A DNA stretch of 64,000 nucleotides from Chryseosolibacter sp036402075 (GTDB taxonomy: Bacteria; Bacteroidota; Bacteroidia; Cytophagales; Cyclobacteriaceae). The translations under genes were made by a program, and so were the position numbers. The DNA is taken from contig DASWTP010000238.1 in assembly GCA_036402075.1 (NCBI GenBank), forward strand, positions 1-64,000, in the 5' to 3' direction. Position 1 is the first letter of the stretch; each line of letters opens with the position of its first letter. The notes under the pieces are model-generated. The model made no database searches, had not been told where the DNA came from, and was given only the letters and a program-made list of their open reading frames with translations. Positions 44,052-53,700 of this stretch are shown here, one piece after another.

Positions 44052-45269
44052 ATGTCACGAACCTTTCCAATCATACTGCTGCTTCAACTTCTGCTCATTG
44101 TTCAGGTGTTCGGCCAGGTGTCGCGCAAAGCATTTGAGATGCTGGAAGAGGCAGAATCTGTGTACAGCGATGGAAAACACTCGCAGGCACTGGCTATGCT
44201 TGATGAATGTCTCAAGCAATACCCGGGCTATATGGACGCCTACGCGCTGCGCGGAAATGTTAAGGAAGCTCTTCGGGACAACGAAGGGGCATTGACTGAT
44301 TATAGCATCTACCTGGACAAGTTCCCCCAACATGGAGAAATCCTGCTCAACCGGGCTGTGATCCGATACAAGGTTGGATTTTACGAGCAAGCGATTGAGG
44401 ATTTCAAGCTATTGCTTACGCTGCCTCCGACACGTGAAACGAATTCGCTGTTCTTCAAAAAGTCAATGACGGTGGGTGACAAGAATCCCATCGTAACGAC
44501 CACCCAGGGTGGCAACCATCGTTCGTTTCTCTTTAACTACATTGGACTTGCGGAGTTGAAGCGCAAAAATGCCGCGCAGGCGAAAATGTACTTCGACTCT
44601 GCCATCAGGCTAGATGCCAGTGAGGCTGACTATTTTGTAAACCGTGGTCTGGCGAGAGAAGCTATGAATGATTCTACGGCCATCGGGGACTACGAAAATG
44701 CGTTAAAGCTGAATCGAAGCCATACGCTTGCCAGGCATAACCTCGATGCGCTGCGAGCGAAAAAAGGTGGATCAGCTTCGATTGAAGATAGACTCACCCA
44801 GACAATTGCGGCCGACTCCACCATGCTTTATCCTTACCTGGAACGCGCACAACAGCGGTATGAAAGCAAATACTACGAAGGAGCCATCGAAGATTACACC
44901 AACGCTCTCGAGATTGACAGTTCAAATGTTGAGATCTGGCTTGGCCGCGGCCTGGCAAGGGAGAAACTGAAAGATTACAAGGGTGCATTCTCAGACTACA
45001 CCAAGGCCATCGATTTAAAAGAGAATTTCGCCAAAGCGTGGCTTAACCGCGGGAACGTGCTCTTGAAGATGGAGCGATACGAGGATGCTGTTGACGATTA
45101 CAATGTTGCCTTGATCTACTACCCGGATTTTTCAGCGGGATTTTATAATCGTGCAATGGCAAAGGCTAAGCTGAAAAAGAACGAAGAAGCGTGTGAGGAT
45201 TTGAAAAAAGCGGAGCAGTTTGGAATGACCATCGATTCAAAAGTGAGAGGAAAGATCTGTGGCAAGTGA
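44052..45269 (+). CDS. Exported TPR-repeat protein
   Basis: This 405-residue protein begins with a signal peptide (MSRTFPIILLLQLLLIVQVF, cleaved near VFGQ) followed by a series of about nine tetratricopeptide repeats: AFEMLEEAESVYSDGKHSQA, GDYENALKLNRSHTLARHNL, YYEGAIEDYTNALEID, AFSDYTKAIDLKENFAKAWL, AVDDYNVALIYYPDFSAGFY. It should be periplasmic or on the cell surface. A functional link to the Ku/LigD genes around it is unlikely, since it is exported and on the other strand. Confidence 0.88.
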   Translation: MSRTFPIILLLQLLLIVQVFGQVSRKAFEMLEEAESVYSDGKHSQALAMLDECLKQYPGYMDAYALRGNVKEALRDNEGALTDYSIYLDKFPQHGEILLNRAVIRYKVGFYEQAIEDFKLLLTLPPTRETNSLFFKKSMTVGDKNPIVTTTQGGNHRSFLFNYIGLAELKRKNAAQAKMYFDSAIRLDASEADYFVNRGLAREAMNDSTAIGDYENALKLNRSHTLARHNLDALRAKKGGSASIEDRLTQTIAADSTMLYPYLERAQQRYESKYYEGAIEDYTNALEIDSSNVEIWLGRGLAREKLKDYKGAFSDYTKAIDLKENFAKAWLNRGNVLLKMERYEDAVDDYNVALIYYPDFSAGFYNRAMAKAKLKKNEEACEDLKKAEQFGMTIDSKVRGKICGK

Positions 45270-45272
45270 CCA

Positions 45273-47606
45273 TTATTCCACCGTGGTTAAATCCGGCCTG
45301 AGCCTTACGAACACCGGCTCCCGGAACATATTATCGGGCGTTACCCGCGAGTAATTGACTTCCGCAATCAACACAGGCTCAAGCCATGTACTTGTCTTCT
45401 TATCGAGCAGTTCGCCTATCACTTTGATCTGCTTCAGCACTTTAACCTTCTTGATCTCTTTCGCAATTTCTTTCATGGTGGCATCATCGAAACCGGTCCC
45501 AACTTTGCCGCGGTAATGGAGTTCCTCTCCCTTTTTTTCTGCGATGTGCAGCGCACCAAACGTCTGGCCCCGATCCCCCTTTCCTTGCGTGAACCCGATG
45601 ATAAACACTTCGCTACCCGAGCGCACCTTTACCTTAAGCCAACAATCCGATCTGCGTCCGGGGAAATACTTGCTGTCGATCTTCTTGGCCATGATACCTT
45701 CCAGGCCATGCTCGCGGGCTGCTTCAAACAACCCATTACCATCGTCCACCATTTCGCTTACACGATAAGGGGTATCATTCCGGATGGCATCTTTCAAATA
45801 TTCTTTGCGCTTGCGCAGCGGCTCGTTAATCAGTGGTCGGCCATCGAGATACAAACAATCAAAGACATAACAGTAGACCGGGTTAACCTTCATCTGTTTG
45901 GCGATATTGGTTTCACCACGCGCCTGCATCCTGTTAATGACTTTCTTAAACATCGGCTTCCCAGTGTCGTCAAGCGCAACAATCTCCGCATCAAATACTG
46001 CATTGGTAGCGCGAAACGCCTTTTCACCGTCAAGCAATTCGGGGAAGTGAATTGTAATGTCGTTGTGATTCCGCGTATGAAGTTTAACCTGCCCATCTTC
46101 ATATGAGATGAGGGCGCGGATTCCATCCCACTTCAACTCAAAAATATAGTCGCTGGATTGTGGCGGCTCATCAGCACTTTCGGAAAGCATGGGTTCCACC
46201 ACGCGGTTCAGCCAATCGACCTGCGGTTCATCAACACGTTCCAGCAAGAATTCTTTGCCCTTGGTATTATGAATCCGGTATTCGCCAGTCAGCTCTTTGC
46301 TGTTCAGCTTGAAATAGAATCCATCTTTTTTTTCTTTCGTTATCTGGTATTTGCCGAGTGCGTAGATCCACATTTCACCTGCACCATACTGCCCTTTCGG
46401 AATCTTGCCATCGAAGCGCAGATATTCCATCGGGTGGTCTTCGGTTTGCACGGCTAATCGCTTTACGCCAGGCTTTGGAGGCATGCCTTTCGGAACCGCC
46501 CACGATTTCAAAACCCCATCCTGTTCCAACCGGAGGTCATAGTGCAAATGTGATGCGTGGTGTCGATGAACAACAAAGTTGTTGTTGCCGCCCGTCATGA
46601 TCTCTCCGACCGGTTCTGGCGTTTTCTTGAAGTCGCGTTTCTCCTTGTAGGTTTCGAGCTGCTCTGGTGTCTTGTGCTTTTTGTTTGGCGGAAGTTTTTT
46701 TGGGGCAACTTTGGTGGTCCTGTGGGTATGAAGTTCAACCGCATAGGCTCCCATTCCTTCCCATGCATCCCCATCCTGCTCAACCTTTTCTACTGCGTTT
46801 CGAATACTGAAGGTTGACGGCTTGTCCAGGTTGTCGAGTTCGTCCCACGTGAGCGGCATTGACACCGGTGCGCCAATTCTACCGCGCAAGCTGTATGGCG
46901 AAACAATGCTTTGGCCCGAACGAATTCTGTAAATGTCCACCAGCACTCTCCCCTTGCGAGCTTCCTTCTTGATGTGAAGAGTGGTTTGGTTTGGATAGCG
47001 TTCAACGAAGGGTTGTGCAATCAGCTGGGCTGCATCGAATACCTCTGAAAACCCCTGCTTCGGTTCTAGCGGGCAACAAATGTGAATTCCTTTTCCGCCT
47101 GTCGTCTTTACAAAGCATGTATAGCCGAAAGTTTCGATGTGTGCCTTCAGATCAAACGCGATCGGCTTGATCTTCTGGAAATCATAACCCTCCGGTGGAT
47201 CAAGGTCAAACACCATGTAGTCAGGTTTATCAAAATCAGGCTTGCGGCTGTGAAGCTGGTGCAGCTCAAGTCCCGCGAGGTTGGCAATCCAAACCAGGAG
47301 CGCTGGTTCTGTAGCAAGAATGTAGTCTTTCTCTTCTTTTCCTAGCGTGGCAAATTCAATCCAGTCGGGCGACCACTGCGGCCTGTTCTTCTGGTAAAAA
47401 CTCTCGCCATGAATCCCGTCCGGGAAACGGATCAGCGTTAATGCACGCCCTTTGATGTGGTTGAGAATCGTTGGTGCAATCTTCAGGTAGTATTCGATGA
47501 TCTCAGCTTTCAGAATTCCGTCTTCCGGAAACAGTACTTTATCGAGGTTGGAGAGTTCCAACTTCCGTTTTCCGACCTGCGCCCATTGTGTCTGTTTCTT
47601 TGCCAC
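45273..47606 (-). CDS. ligD: ATP-dependent DNA ligase LigD (polymerase-phosphoesterase-ligase)
   Basis: This 777-residue NHEJ protein (GTG start) has all three modules in the order polymerase, phosphoesterase, ligase. Polymerase: residues 1-295 with the metal-binding FDLDPPEG (D134, D136). Phosphoesterase: about 335-470 with VHRHHASHLHYDLRLEQDG (H349, H355, D357). Ligase: about 485-777 with catalytic Lys492 in ELKWDGIRAL, then KGKFLIE-type motifs up to GLEGIMAKKID and VLIAEVNYSRVTP. It fills in, trims and seals breaks held by Ku. The MHS transporter gene ends 10 bp upstream, so the two may be co-transcribed. Confidence 0.96.
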   Translation of the reverse strand: MAKKQTQWAQVGKRKLELSNLDKVLFPEDGILKAEIIEYYLKIAPTILNHIKGRALTLIRFPDGIHGESFYQKNRPQWSPDWIEFATLGKEEKDYILATEPALLVWIANLAGLELHQLHSRKPDFDKPDYMVFDLDPPEGYDFQKIKPIAFDLKAHIETFGYTCFVKTTGGKGIHICCPLEPKQGFSEVFDAAQLIAQPFVERYPNQTTLHIKKEARKGRVLVDIYRIRSGQSIVSPYSLRGRIGAPVSMPLTWDELDNLDKPSTFSIRNAVEKVEQDGDAWEGMGAYAVELHTHRTTKVAPKKLPPNKKHKTPEQLETYKEKRDFKKTPEPVGEIMTGGNNNFVVHRHHASHLHYDLRLEQDGVLKSWAVPKGMPPKPGVKRLAVQTEDHPMEYLRFDGKIPKGQYGAGEMWIYALGKYQITKEKKDGFYFKLNSKELTGEYRIHNTKGKEFLLERVDEPQVDWLNRVVEPMLSESADEPPQSSDYIFELKWDGIRALISYEDGQVKLHTRNHNDITIHFPELLDGEKAFRATNAVFDAEIVALDDTGKPMFKKVINRMQARGETNIAKQMKVNPVYCYVFDCLYLDGRPLINEPLRKRKEYLKDAIRNDTPYRVSEMVDDGNGLFEAAREHGLEGIMAKKIDSKYFPGRRSDCWLKVKVRSGSEVFIIGFTQGKGDRGQTFGALHIAEKKGEELHYRGKVGTGFDDATMKEIAKEIKKVKVLKQIKVIGELLDKKTSTWLEPVLIAEVNYSRVTPDNMFREPVFVRLRPDLTTVE

Positions 47607-47616
47607 AATGCATCAA

Positions 47617-49137
47617 TCAATCTTCAACTTCATTTGGCCTGTTCTTCAACAGGGTCATGCCGACCAGGAAGCTCATACCGGCAATGGCAATAGGATACCA
47701 CAACCCTGCAAACGGATCGCCAGCCGGGTTCGCTTCTGACTTACTTGCTTCGTAAAGCCACACGGAGATAAACGGTACCATGCCACCAAAGATTCCGTTC
47801 CCGATGTGATACGGAAGGGACATGGAGGTGTAGCGGATGCGGGTCGGAAACATCTCCACGAGAAATGCAGCAATCGGACCATACACCATTGTAACAAGCA
47901 CTACCTGGATGAGCACAAACAGAATCATCATCCAGAAATTTTCATTGGACAATACAACCTCGGGGGTAACTCCGGCTTTCGAGGTGCCTTCTGCTCTTTT
48001 TTCAACAATTGAGTTCCCTCCTTCGAAGAACCGGGTCGTCTCAATTGTTGTTACGAGCTCGCCTTTGTCGTTTGTTGCCGTTGTACGATTGATGGTTTTG
48101 AAATCGGTCAATTCGCGCTTTGTCGACACATCGGCCACATCATACATTTTTTGATAGATTGGGCGATAGAGTAAAACCGCCAGCAACATGCCGACCATCA
48201 TAATCATTTTCCGGCCGATCTTATCCGACCACCAACCGAAATAGATAAACAACGGTGTTCCGAGCAGAATGGCGATTGCAATGATGTTGCGGGTTTGAAC
48301 AAACTCAACATGCAGTGTTTTTTCAATAAAGGTCATGGCATAGAACTGACCCGTATACCATACAACGCCCTGGCCTGCGGTGGCGCCAAATAACGCGAGC
48401 AATACCAGCTTGAGATTCTCTTTCTTCCCAAAACTTTCGATGATCGGATTTTTGGACACCTTGCCCTCCGACTTTATTTTACTGAAGAGCGGTGACTCCT
48501 GCATCCTCAATCGGATAAAGATTGAAATGCCAACAAGTACTGCAGAGATCAGGAACGGAATTCTCCAACCCCAGGCATTGAATTCTTCGATTCCCAGCGA
48601 CTGTCGCACTGCCAGGATCACTCCGATAGACATGAATAGCCCCAGCGTTGCTGTTGTTTGAATAAAGCTGGTGTAAAAACCTCTTTTATTTTTAGGCGCG
48701 TGTTCAGCTACATACGTTGCGGCCCCTCCATACTCGCCTCCAAGTGCAAGGCCTTGCACCAGGCGCAGCAGCAACACGAGACTGGGCGCAACGATGCCGA
48801 TTGTTGCGTACGAGGGTACCAACCCAATGGCAAAGGTTGAGCCTCCCATGAGAATTAATGTAACAAGAAACGTATACTTTCTTCCCACCAGGTCACCCAG
48901 CCTGCCAAACACAATTGCCCCGAAAGGCCGCACGACAAATCCGGCAGCAAAAAAAGCAAGCGTTGCCAGAAAAGCTGCAGTTGAATTCCCCTCGGGAAAG
49001 AACTGCGTGGAGAGGATGGTGGCAAGGCTTCCAAAAATGTAAAAGTCATACCATTCGATGAGCGTTCCCACAGACGAGGCCGTGATAACAAACCAAAGAT
49101 TTTTCTTTTCGACAACAGAGGTGCTAGGTGTAGTCAT
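47617..49137 (-). CDS. MFS transporter of the metabolite:H+ symporter (MHS) family
   Basis: From ATG 49137 (MTTPSTSVVEKKNLWFVITA) the 506-residue protein has 12 predicted helices. The MHS features are SVGTLIEWYDFYIFGSLA in helix 1, RPFGAIVFGRLGDLVGRK in the first loop, and LALGGEYGGAATYVAEHAP around helix 5. The family imports proline/betaine, dicarboxylates or similar acids with protons. An unusual hydrophilic insertion of about 75 residues (YDVADVSTKRELTDFK through VLSNENFW) lies between helices 8 and 9. The gene precedes ligD by 10 bp, probably by chance. A dispersed repeat lies just upstream of its start. Confidence 0.86.
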   Translation of the reverse strand: MTTPSTSVVEKKNLWFVITASSVGTLIEWYDFYIFGSLATILSTQFFPEGNSTAAFLATLAFFAAGFVVRPFGAIVFGRLGDLVGRKYTFLVTLILMGGSTFAIGLVPSYATIGIVAPSLVLLLRLVQGLALGGEYGGAATYVAEHAPKNKRGFYTSFIQTTATLGLFMSIGVILAVRQSLGIEEFNAWGWRIPFLISAVLVGISIFIRLRMQESPLFSKIKSEGKVSKNPIIESFGKKENLKLVLLALFGATAGQGVVWYTGQFYAMTFIEKTLHVEFVQTRNIIAIAILLGTPLFIYFGWWSDKIGRKMIMMVGMLLAVLLYRPIYQKMYDVADVSTKRELTDFKTINRTTATNDKGELVTTIETTRFFEGGNSIVEKRAEGTSKAGVTPEVVLSNENFWMMILFVLIQVVLVTMVYGPIAAFLVEMFPTRIRYTSMSLPYHIGNGIFGGMVPFISVWLYEASKSEANPAGDPFAGLWYPIAIAGMSFLVGMTLLKNRPNEVED

Positions 49138-49172
49138 GGATGGTTGGTGTCCTACCGGGAAAGATAGGGAAA

Positions 49173-49206
49173 AAGCTTCAAGCTTCAAGCCTGTGAGCTA
49201 CAAGTC
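49173..49206 (+). repeat. Dispersed AAGCTTCAAGC-type repeat, copy 3
   Basis: AAGCTTCAAGCTTCAAGCCT followed by GTGAGCTACAAGTC. It lies 36 bp upstream of the MHS transporter start, in the orientation of copy 1. Confidence 0.65.
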
Positions 49207-49322
49207 GAGGTTACGGTGAGAAACTCTTCCCGCCCAGATGATTTTTAGGCGATGCGGTGAATTCGCGCGAAGCCCGAAACTTCCAGCCTTCGCGTCATAT
49301 CATCGGTGTTGAAACCTCAAAA

Positions 49323-50225
49323 TTAGAAAAAGATTTGCTGGGCCAACCTGTAGGTATTTGCGTGTGCTTCTATGATATCACGGAAGTCTGGCGAGTAGCC
49401 TCCGCCCATACAAGCAACAACCGGAATCCTGGTCCGTTTCGCGGCTTCCAGAACGAGGCGGTCGCGCTGTTTACAGCCCTGCCGCGAGACTTTCAGTTTG
49501 CCCAGGCTATCGGTATCCAGTATATCAACGCCCGACTGGAAGAAAATGAAATCCGGTTTGACCGAGTTTAGCAGGTGACTGAGATTGACCTCAAGGGTAT
49601 CAAGATAAAATTTGTCAGTGGTTCCATCCGGCAAACCGATATCCAGGTCGGAAGTTTCTTTGACAAGCGGGTAGTTATTGGCGCCATGCATGCTGAAGGT
49701 GAAGACACGAGGCTCATTCCGGAAGATTTGCGCTGTGCCATTGCCCTGGTGCACATCAAGGTCCACCACAAGGATCTGCCTGGCGAGCTTTTCATGAAGC
49801 AGGTAGTTTGCTGCAATCGCAATATCATTGAGTAAGCAGAATCCCTCACCGCGATTTGTGAACGCATGGTGGGTCCCTCCGGCAATATTCATCGCGATAC
49901 CAAACTCAAGCGCAAACTGAGTGGCAAGCCGAGTGCCCTCAGCAATCACGACTTCCCGATCCAGGAGATGTTGACTTAATGGAAAGCCGGTCCTGCGGAT
50001 TTCTTTGGGCGTAAGCGATAATGTCGATAGTCTTCGCCAGTAATCCTCGTCATGTGTCAGAAGAATCCACATCTCGTCCAATGGACCCGGTGCAAACAGG
50101 TTTTCGCTTCGGATCGTGCCTTCGTATAACAACTGCTGCGGCAACACCTCATACTTACTCATCGGAAAACGATGATTCGGAGGAAGAGGTAAAACGTATT
50201 TTTCAGTCCACGCAATCTTCAGCAT
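49323..50225 (-). CDS. Histone-deacetylase-family zinc hydrolase
   Basis: This 300-residue protein has the histone deacetylase fold: GGTHHAFTNRGEGFC with the catalytic His pair (H119, H120) and VVDLDVHQGNGT with the zinc ligands D157 and H159. MGGGYSPD near the end carries the final conserved GGGY loop. The length and MLKIAWTEKYVLPLP start fit bacterial members near AcuC and HDAC11-like enzymes, which remove acyl groups from lysine or small amines. Here it stands alone. Terminator sequence of the following upstream gene lies directly before its start. Confidence 0.9.
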   Translation of the reverse strand: MLKIAWTEKYVLPLPPNHRFPMSKYEVLPQQLLYEGTIRSENLFAPGPLDEMWILLTHDEDYWRRLSTLSLTPKEIRRTGFPLSQHLLDREVVIAEGTRLATQFALEFGIAMNIAGGTHHAFTNRGEGFCLLNDIAIAANYLLHEKLARQILVVDLDVHQGNGTAQIFRNEPRVFTFSMHGANNYPLVKETSDLDIGLPDGTTDKFYLDTLEVNLSHLLNSVKPDFIFFQSGVDILDTDSLGKLKVSRQGCKQRDRLVLEAAKRTRIPVVACMGGGYSPDFRDIIEAHANTYRLAQQIFF

Positions 50226-50250
50226 AAAAAAATCCCGCGCTAACGGGATT
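50226..50250 (-). terminator. Terminator of the His-rich lipoprotein gene
   Basis: A 7-bp stem (AATCCCG at 50231-50237, CGGGATT at 50244-50250) with a CGCTAA loop is followed on the minus strand by TTTTTTATG. It lies 24 bp past the stop at 50274 and ends directly at the start codon of the deacetylase gene. Confidence 0.78.
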
Positions 50251-50273
50251 CTATTTTAGGTTTGTTCAACTTC

Positions 50274-50726
50274 TTAGTGATGTTCGTGTTTTTCCCCACC
50301 ATACCAAACCTCCTGGATCTCATGAAAGATGTCGTGCACTTTGGTGAGTTGTTCACCGATCACTTTATCATCTCCACCACTCACGCTAGATGCGAGTGTT
50401 GCCGTTTCCGATTTAAGGCTTTCGAGTTTGGATTTCATCTCATCAGTATCAACTTTCTCGGGCAGCTCTGAGTTCGACCAGCTTTCGGCAGAACTTGCCA
50501 GTTCGCCAGCGCGTGATTTCACAGGCTCAAGATTGGCCGAATCCTTAAAGGGATGGAACGTCTCTGCCATGATCATGTGAAAATCGTCCATCTGTTTCCA
50601 CTCTTTTTCATCACCGGCCGCTGCCTCGTGCTCATGGTCGTGGCCTTCTTCTTTCTTTGCACCGCAGGCGAAAACAAAGGTTGCGATCGTTACAGCCAGC
50701 AATGCGCGTACAAGTTTTTTATTCAT
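50274..50726 (-). CDS. His-rich lipoprotein of unknown function
   Basis: From ATG 50726 (MNKKLVRALLAVTIATFVFA) the 150-residue protein has a lipobox (VFACG). A TACTTTTG promoter element (50749-50756) ends 22 bp before this start, supporting it over the longer frame. The mature protein starts with a GHDHEHEAAAGD cluster and ends GGEKHEHH, His-rich at both ends. In between is a helical core (MDDFHMIMAETFHPFKDSAN, KSKLESLKSETATLASSVSG). It may bind metal in the periplasm. I do not recognise a family. Confidence 0.78.
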   Translation of the reverse strand: MNKKLVRALLAVTIATFVFACGAKKEEGHDHEHEAAAGDEKEWKQMDDFHMIMAETFHPFKDSANLEPVKSRAGELASSAESWSNSELPEKVDTDEMKSKLESLKSETATLASSVSGGDDKVIGEQLTKVHDIFHEIQEVWYGGEKHEHH

Positions 50727-50748
50727 AGGTGTTTTTCGGTTGTCGTTA

Positions 50749-50756
50749 CAAAAGTA
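50749..50756 (-). promoter_or_regulatory. Bacteroidota -7 promoter element, His-rich lipoprotein gene
   Basis: TACTTTTG on the minus strand matches TAnnTTTG and lies 22 bp before the ATG at 50726. The -33 TTG box is not clear. Confidence 0.5.
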
Positions 50757-50778
50757 AAAAAAGCGAGTGACATTCAGT

Positions 50779-53700
50779 TTACTGGCGATCCCTTCTTTTA
50801 TACTTCCGGTTCCCTTCCAGCAATTTGATGAGGCGTTTGAGCACATCAAAATAAAGCGTGACGAACAGAAAAACCGTCATGCTCCAGATCACACAAATAT
50901 TAAAATAGTACGTATCGAAGTTGATGCCCGCGAAGTATTTCGTTGGCTGAAACAAGTTTGCAGAAAAATCAAAATAATGGCGTGGCCGGTGTTCATCCAT
51001 GTAAATGGGATAGATTTTCTGGACAAGCTGGTTGTCATACTCCACAATCCGCTCAACTGTGTTCACGTTCTTCACAGCATCGGTTACGGCCGAGTTCACA
51101 TACCGCTGACGGGCAAGTTCAAAGTCAGCTCTTCCCTGAGGTGTGGAAGACAGTGTGTCGATCAGTTTTTCTTTCGCGGCCGCAGCCTTGGTCATTTTGA
51201 GTGTATAGTACTCCTGCAGCACGTTTAAGAACGAGGAGGTCTTATAGTAAACCGTTGAGTCGAACTTGCCGATCGCAAGGCGCTCTACCTCTGGCAGCCG
51301 CTCAGGTCCGACCCCCTCAAGCTCGTGCTTAATCTCATTGCGAAGGATATCGAGAGATTTCACCATGTTCTCGTTTCTCGGATTTCGCCACGCACCGCGG
51401 TTGTTAAGGCAATATGCGAGACGCGATCGCAGTGCAGGAATGTAGTATACCGTTTTGTATTGCGACTGCGCGACTGTCTTATCAAAGTTATAAAACCGGG
51501 CTTCAAATGGATTGTCTTTGAACTGTGTCACCATGTAGGCTTCGAAAGCCCAACGAGACGCCATCACCTCACCCATCACCGGAATTCCCACCGGCTTGCC
51601 CACGCGTGGGTTGAACTTGTCGAAGTTGATAACCACTCCGCTTAGCAACAGCTGCGGAATTACCAGCAGCGGGATCAGAATGTAAATTGTAACCGCTGAA
51701 TTGAAGGAGGCCGAAATGTTCAGGCCAAGCATGTTGGCAAAGCAAGTGCAGCTGAATAAAATTGACCAGTATCTAAGCTCTGTTAGCGGAATTTCAAGCA
51801 CGAGATTTCCAACAATAACGAACATGATGGTTTGCAAAGCCGAAATAAAGAACATGACCAGCACTTTCGATACGAGGTAACTGCTGCGGCTGAGGTGAAG
51901 GAATTGTTCACGCTTCAAAATTTTCCGGTCGCGGAAGATTTCCTCAGCGCTCATCGTTAAACCGAAGAACAGCGCCACCACCACGCTCATGAAGAAGAAA
52001 ACCGGGATGTTTGCGTTGTTGTAAAAAGTATACCTCCCCTCGCCACCGAGCACGTTGTAATATTTCACCATAAAGGCAATAAAGAACGCCAGCACGGGTG
52101 CTTCAAACAGGTTGATATAGAGATACTGTTTGTTTGCCAGCTTCGCTAGCACATCACGCGTGATGAATACTTTCAGCTGTTTATACCAGTTTGGTATTTC
52201 CTGCACAACCGGAAGCTCTTCTTTAATGTGATCAATGCGTGGAAGCTTTACGCGTTGCTTGAAGTACTGGTACCATTGACCGGGCGAAATCTTCCGCGTG
52301 TTGGTGAGCCGTCCATACTCGTTCACAACTTTCGTTTCGATAATGCTGAAGACCTGTTCAGGATTGATATTTCCGCACTCGGGACACGCTCCCTGATCTT
52401 TGTTAGCCGCATTAATGACATCGCGGAAGTAGATCACAGACTCGACCGGGTTTCCATAGTAGATCTGGAATCCGCCTGAGTCCATGATGATTAGCGTATC
52501 AAACAACTTGAAGATATCTGATGAAGGCTGGTGAATGACTACGAACACCATTTTGCCGCGAAGCGAAAGTTCCTTCAGCAAGTCCATGATGTTCTCTGAG
52601 TCCCGGGACGAGAGGCCCGAGGTCGGCTCATCCACAAATAGAACGGCAGGCTCGCGCAAGAGCTCCAGACCGATATTGAGCCGTTTTCGCTGGCCACCGC
52701 TAATCGTTTTCTGCAAAGGTGACCCCACCTTTAGATTGCGAATTTCCGTCAGCCCCAGGTTCGTCAGAACCGTCTCGACAAGCCTGTGGGTGTCTTCAAC
52801 GGTGTAATGACCAAAGCAGAGCCGTGCAGCATAGTACAGGTTCTCGTAAACACTTAAGTCTTCGATGAGCAAATCGTCCTGCGGAATATAGCCGATAATG
52901 CCGTGGACCTTATTGGGATTTTCGTGGATATCGATGCCGTTGATCAGCACCCTTCCGCTTGAAGGTCGTTCGGTGCCGTTAAGTACGTTGAGCAACGTGG
53001 ACTTTCCGGAACCGCTTGCACCCATCAGGCCGATCAGCTTTCCACCTTGCTCGGCAATGTTCACATTCTGAAGTCCCGCCCTACCGGTCTTGAAGTGGAA
53101 GAAAAGATGATCAGCTGTAAAAGTGATATGCGACTTGCTCTCACCTGTAAGGAACCTTCCTACAACATCGCTGTAATAAATAGATTCGATCTTATCGCCC
53201 CGGATCGTACTGCCCGTTGGGAAAATATCAACTTTCCGGCTCTTGAGCAGAATGCTGTTCAGGTAAAGTGTGGTGATACCCAGGTACTTGATGAAGTAGG
53301 TTTCGGCATCTGGCACGCGGAGAATTGCAATCAAACCGGTGAGGTTCTTGGCGACAATTCGTGGACCCGGATAGGTGGCCTCCCCTGATCCCTCATCGAT
53401 GATCAAGACATTCTTTGAAGACAATTCATCAATATCCTGGCCGGTAACAAAACTCTGCAGCGCCTGCATGTCGGCCTTTGGGATTTTTAGCGCCTGCCCA
53501 ATATAGAAGATGAGGTTTCCCTGGCGGTCGGAGATCTCATTGTCGGAATGCACCAGCTCGATGATCTTTACCACCATCACCATCTTTTGTTGCATCGTGA
53601 GCGCCTGGTTCACCTGCTTGACTATCTGCATGATCTTGGCCCAATCGTCCACGAACTGCTGCGTGTCAACATCAAGGCTGCTCAGATCAGTCTGGCTCTC

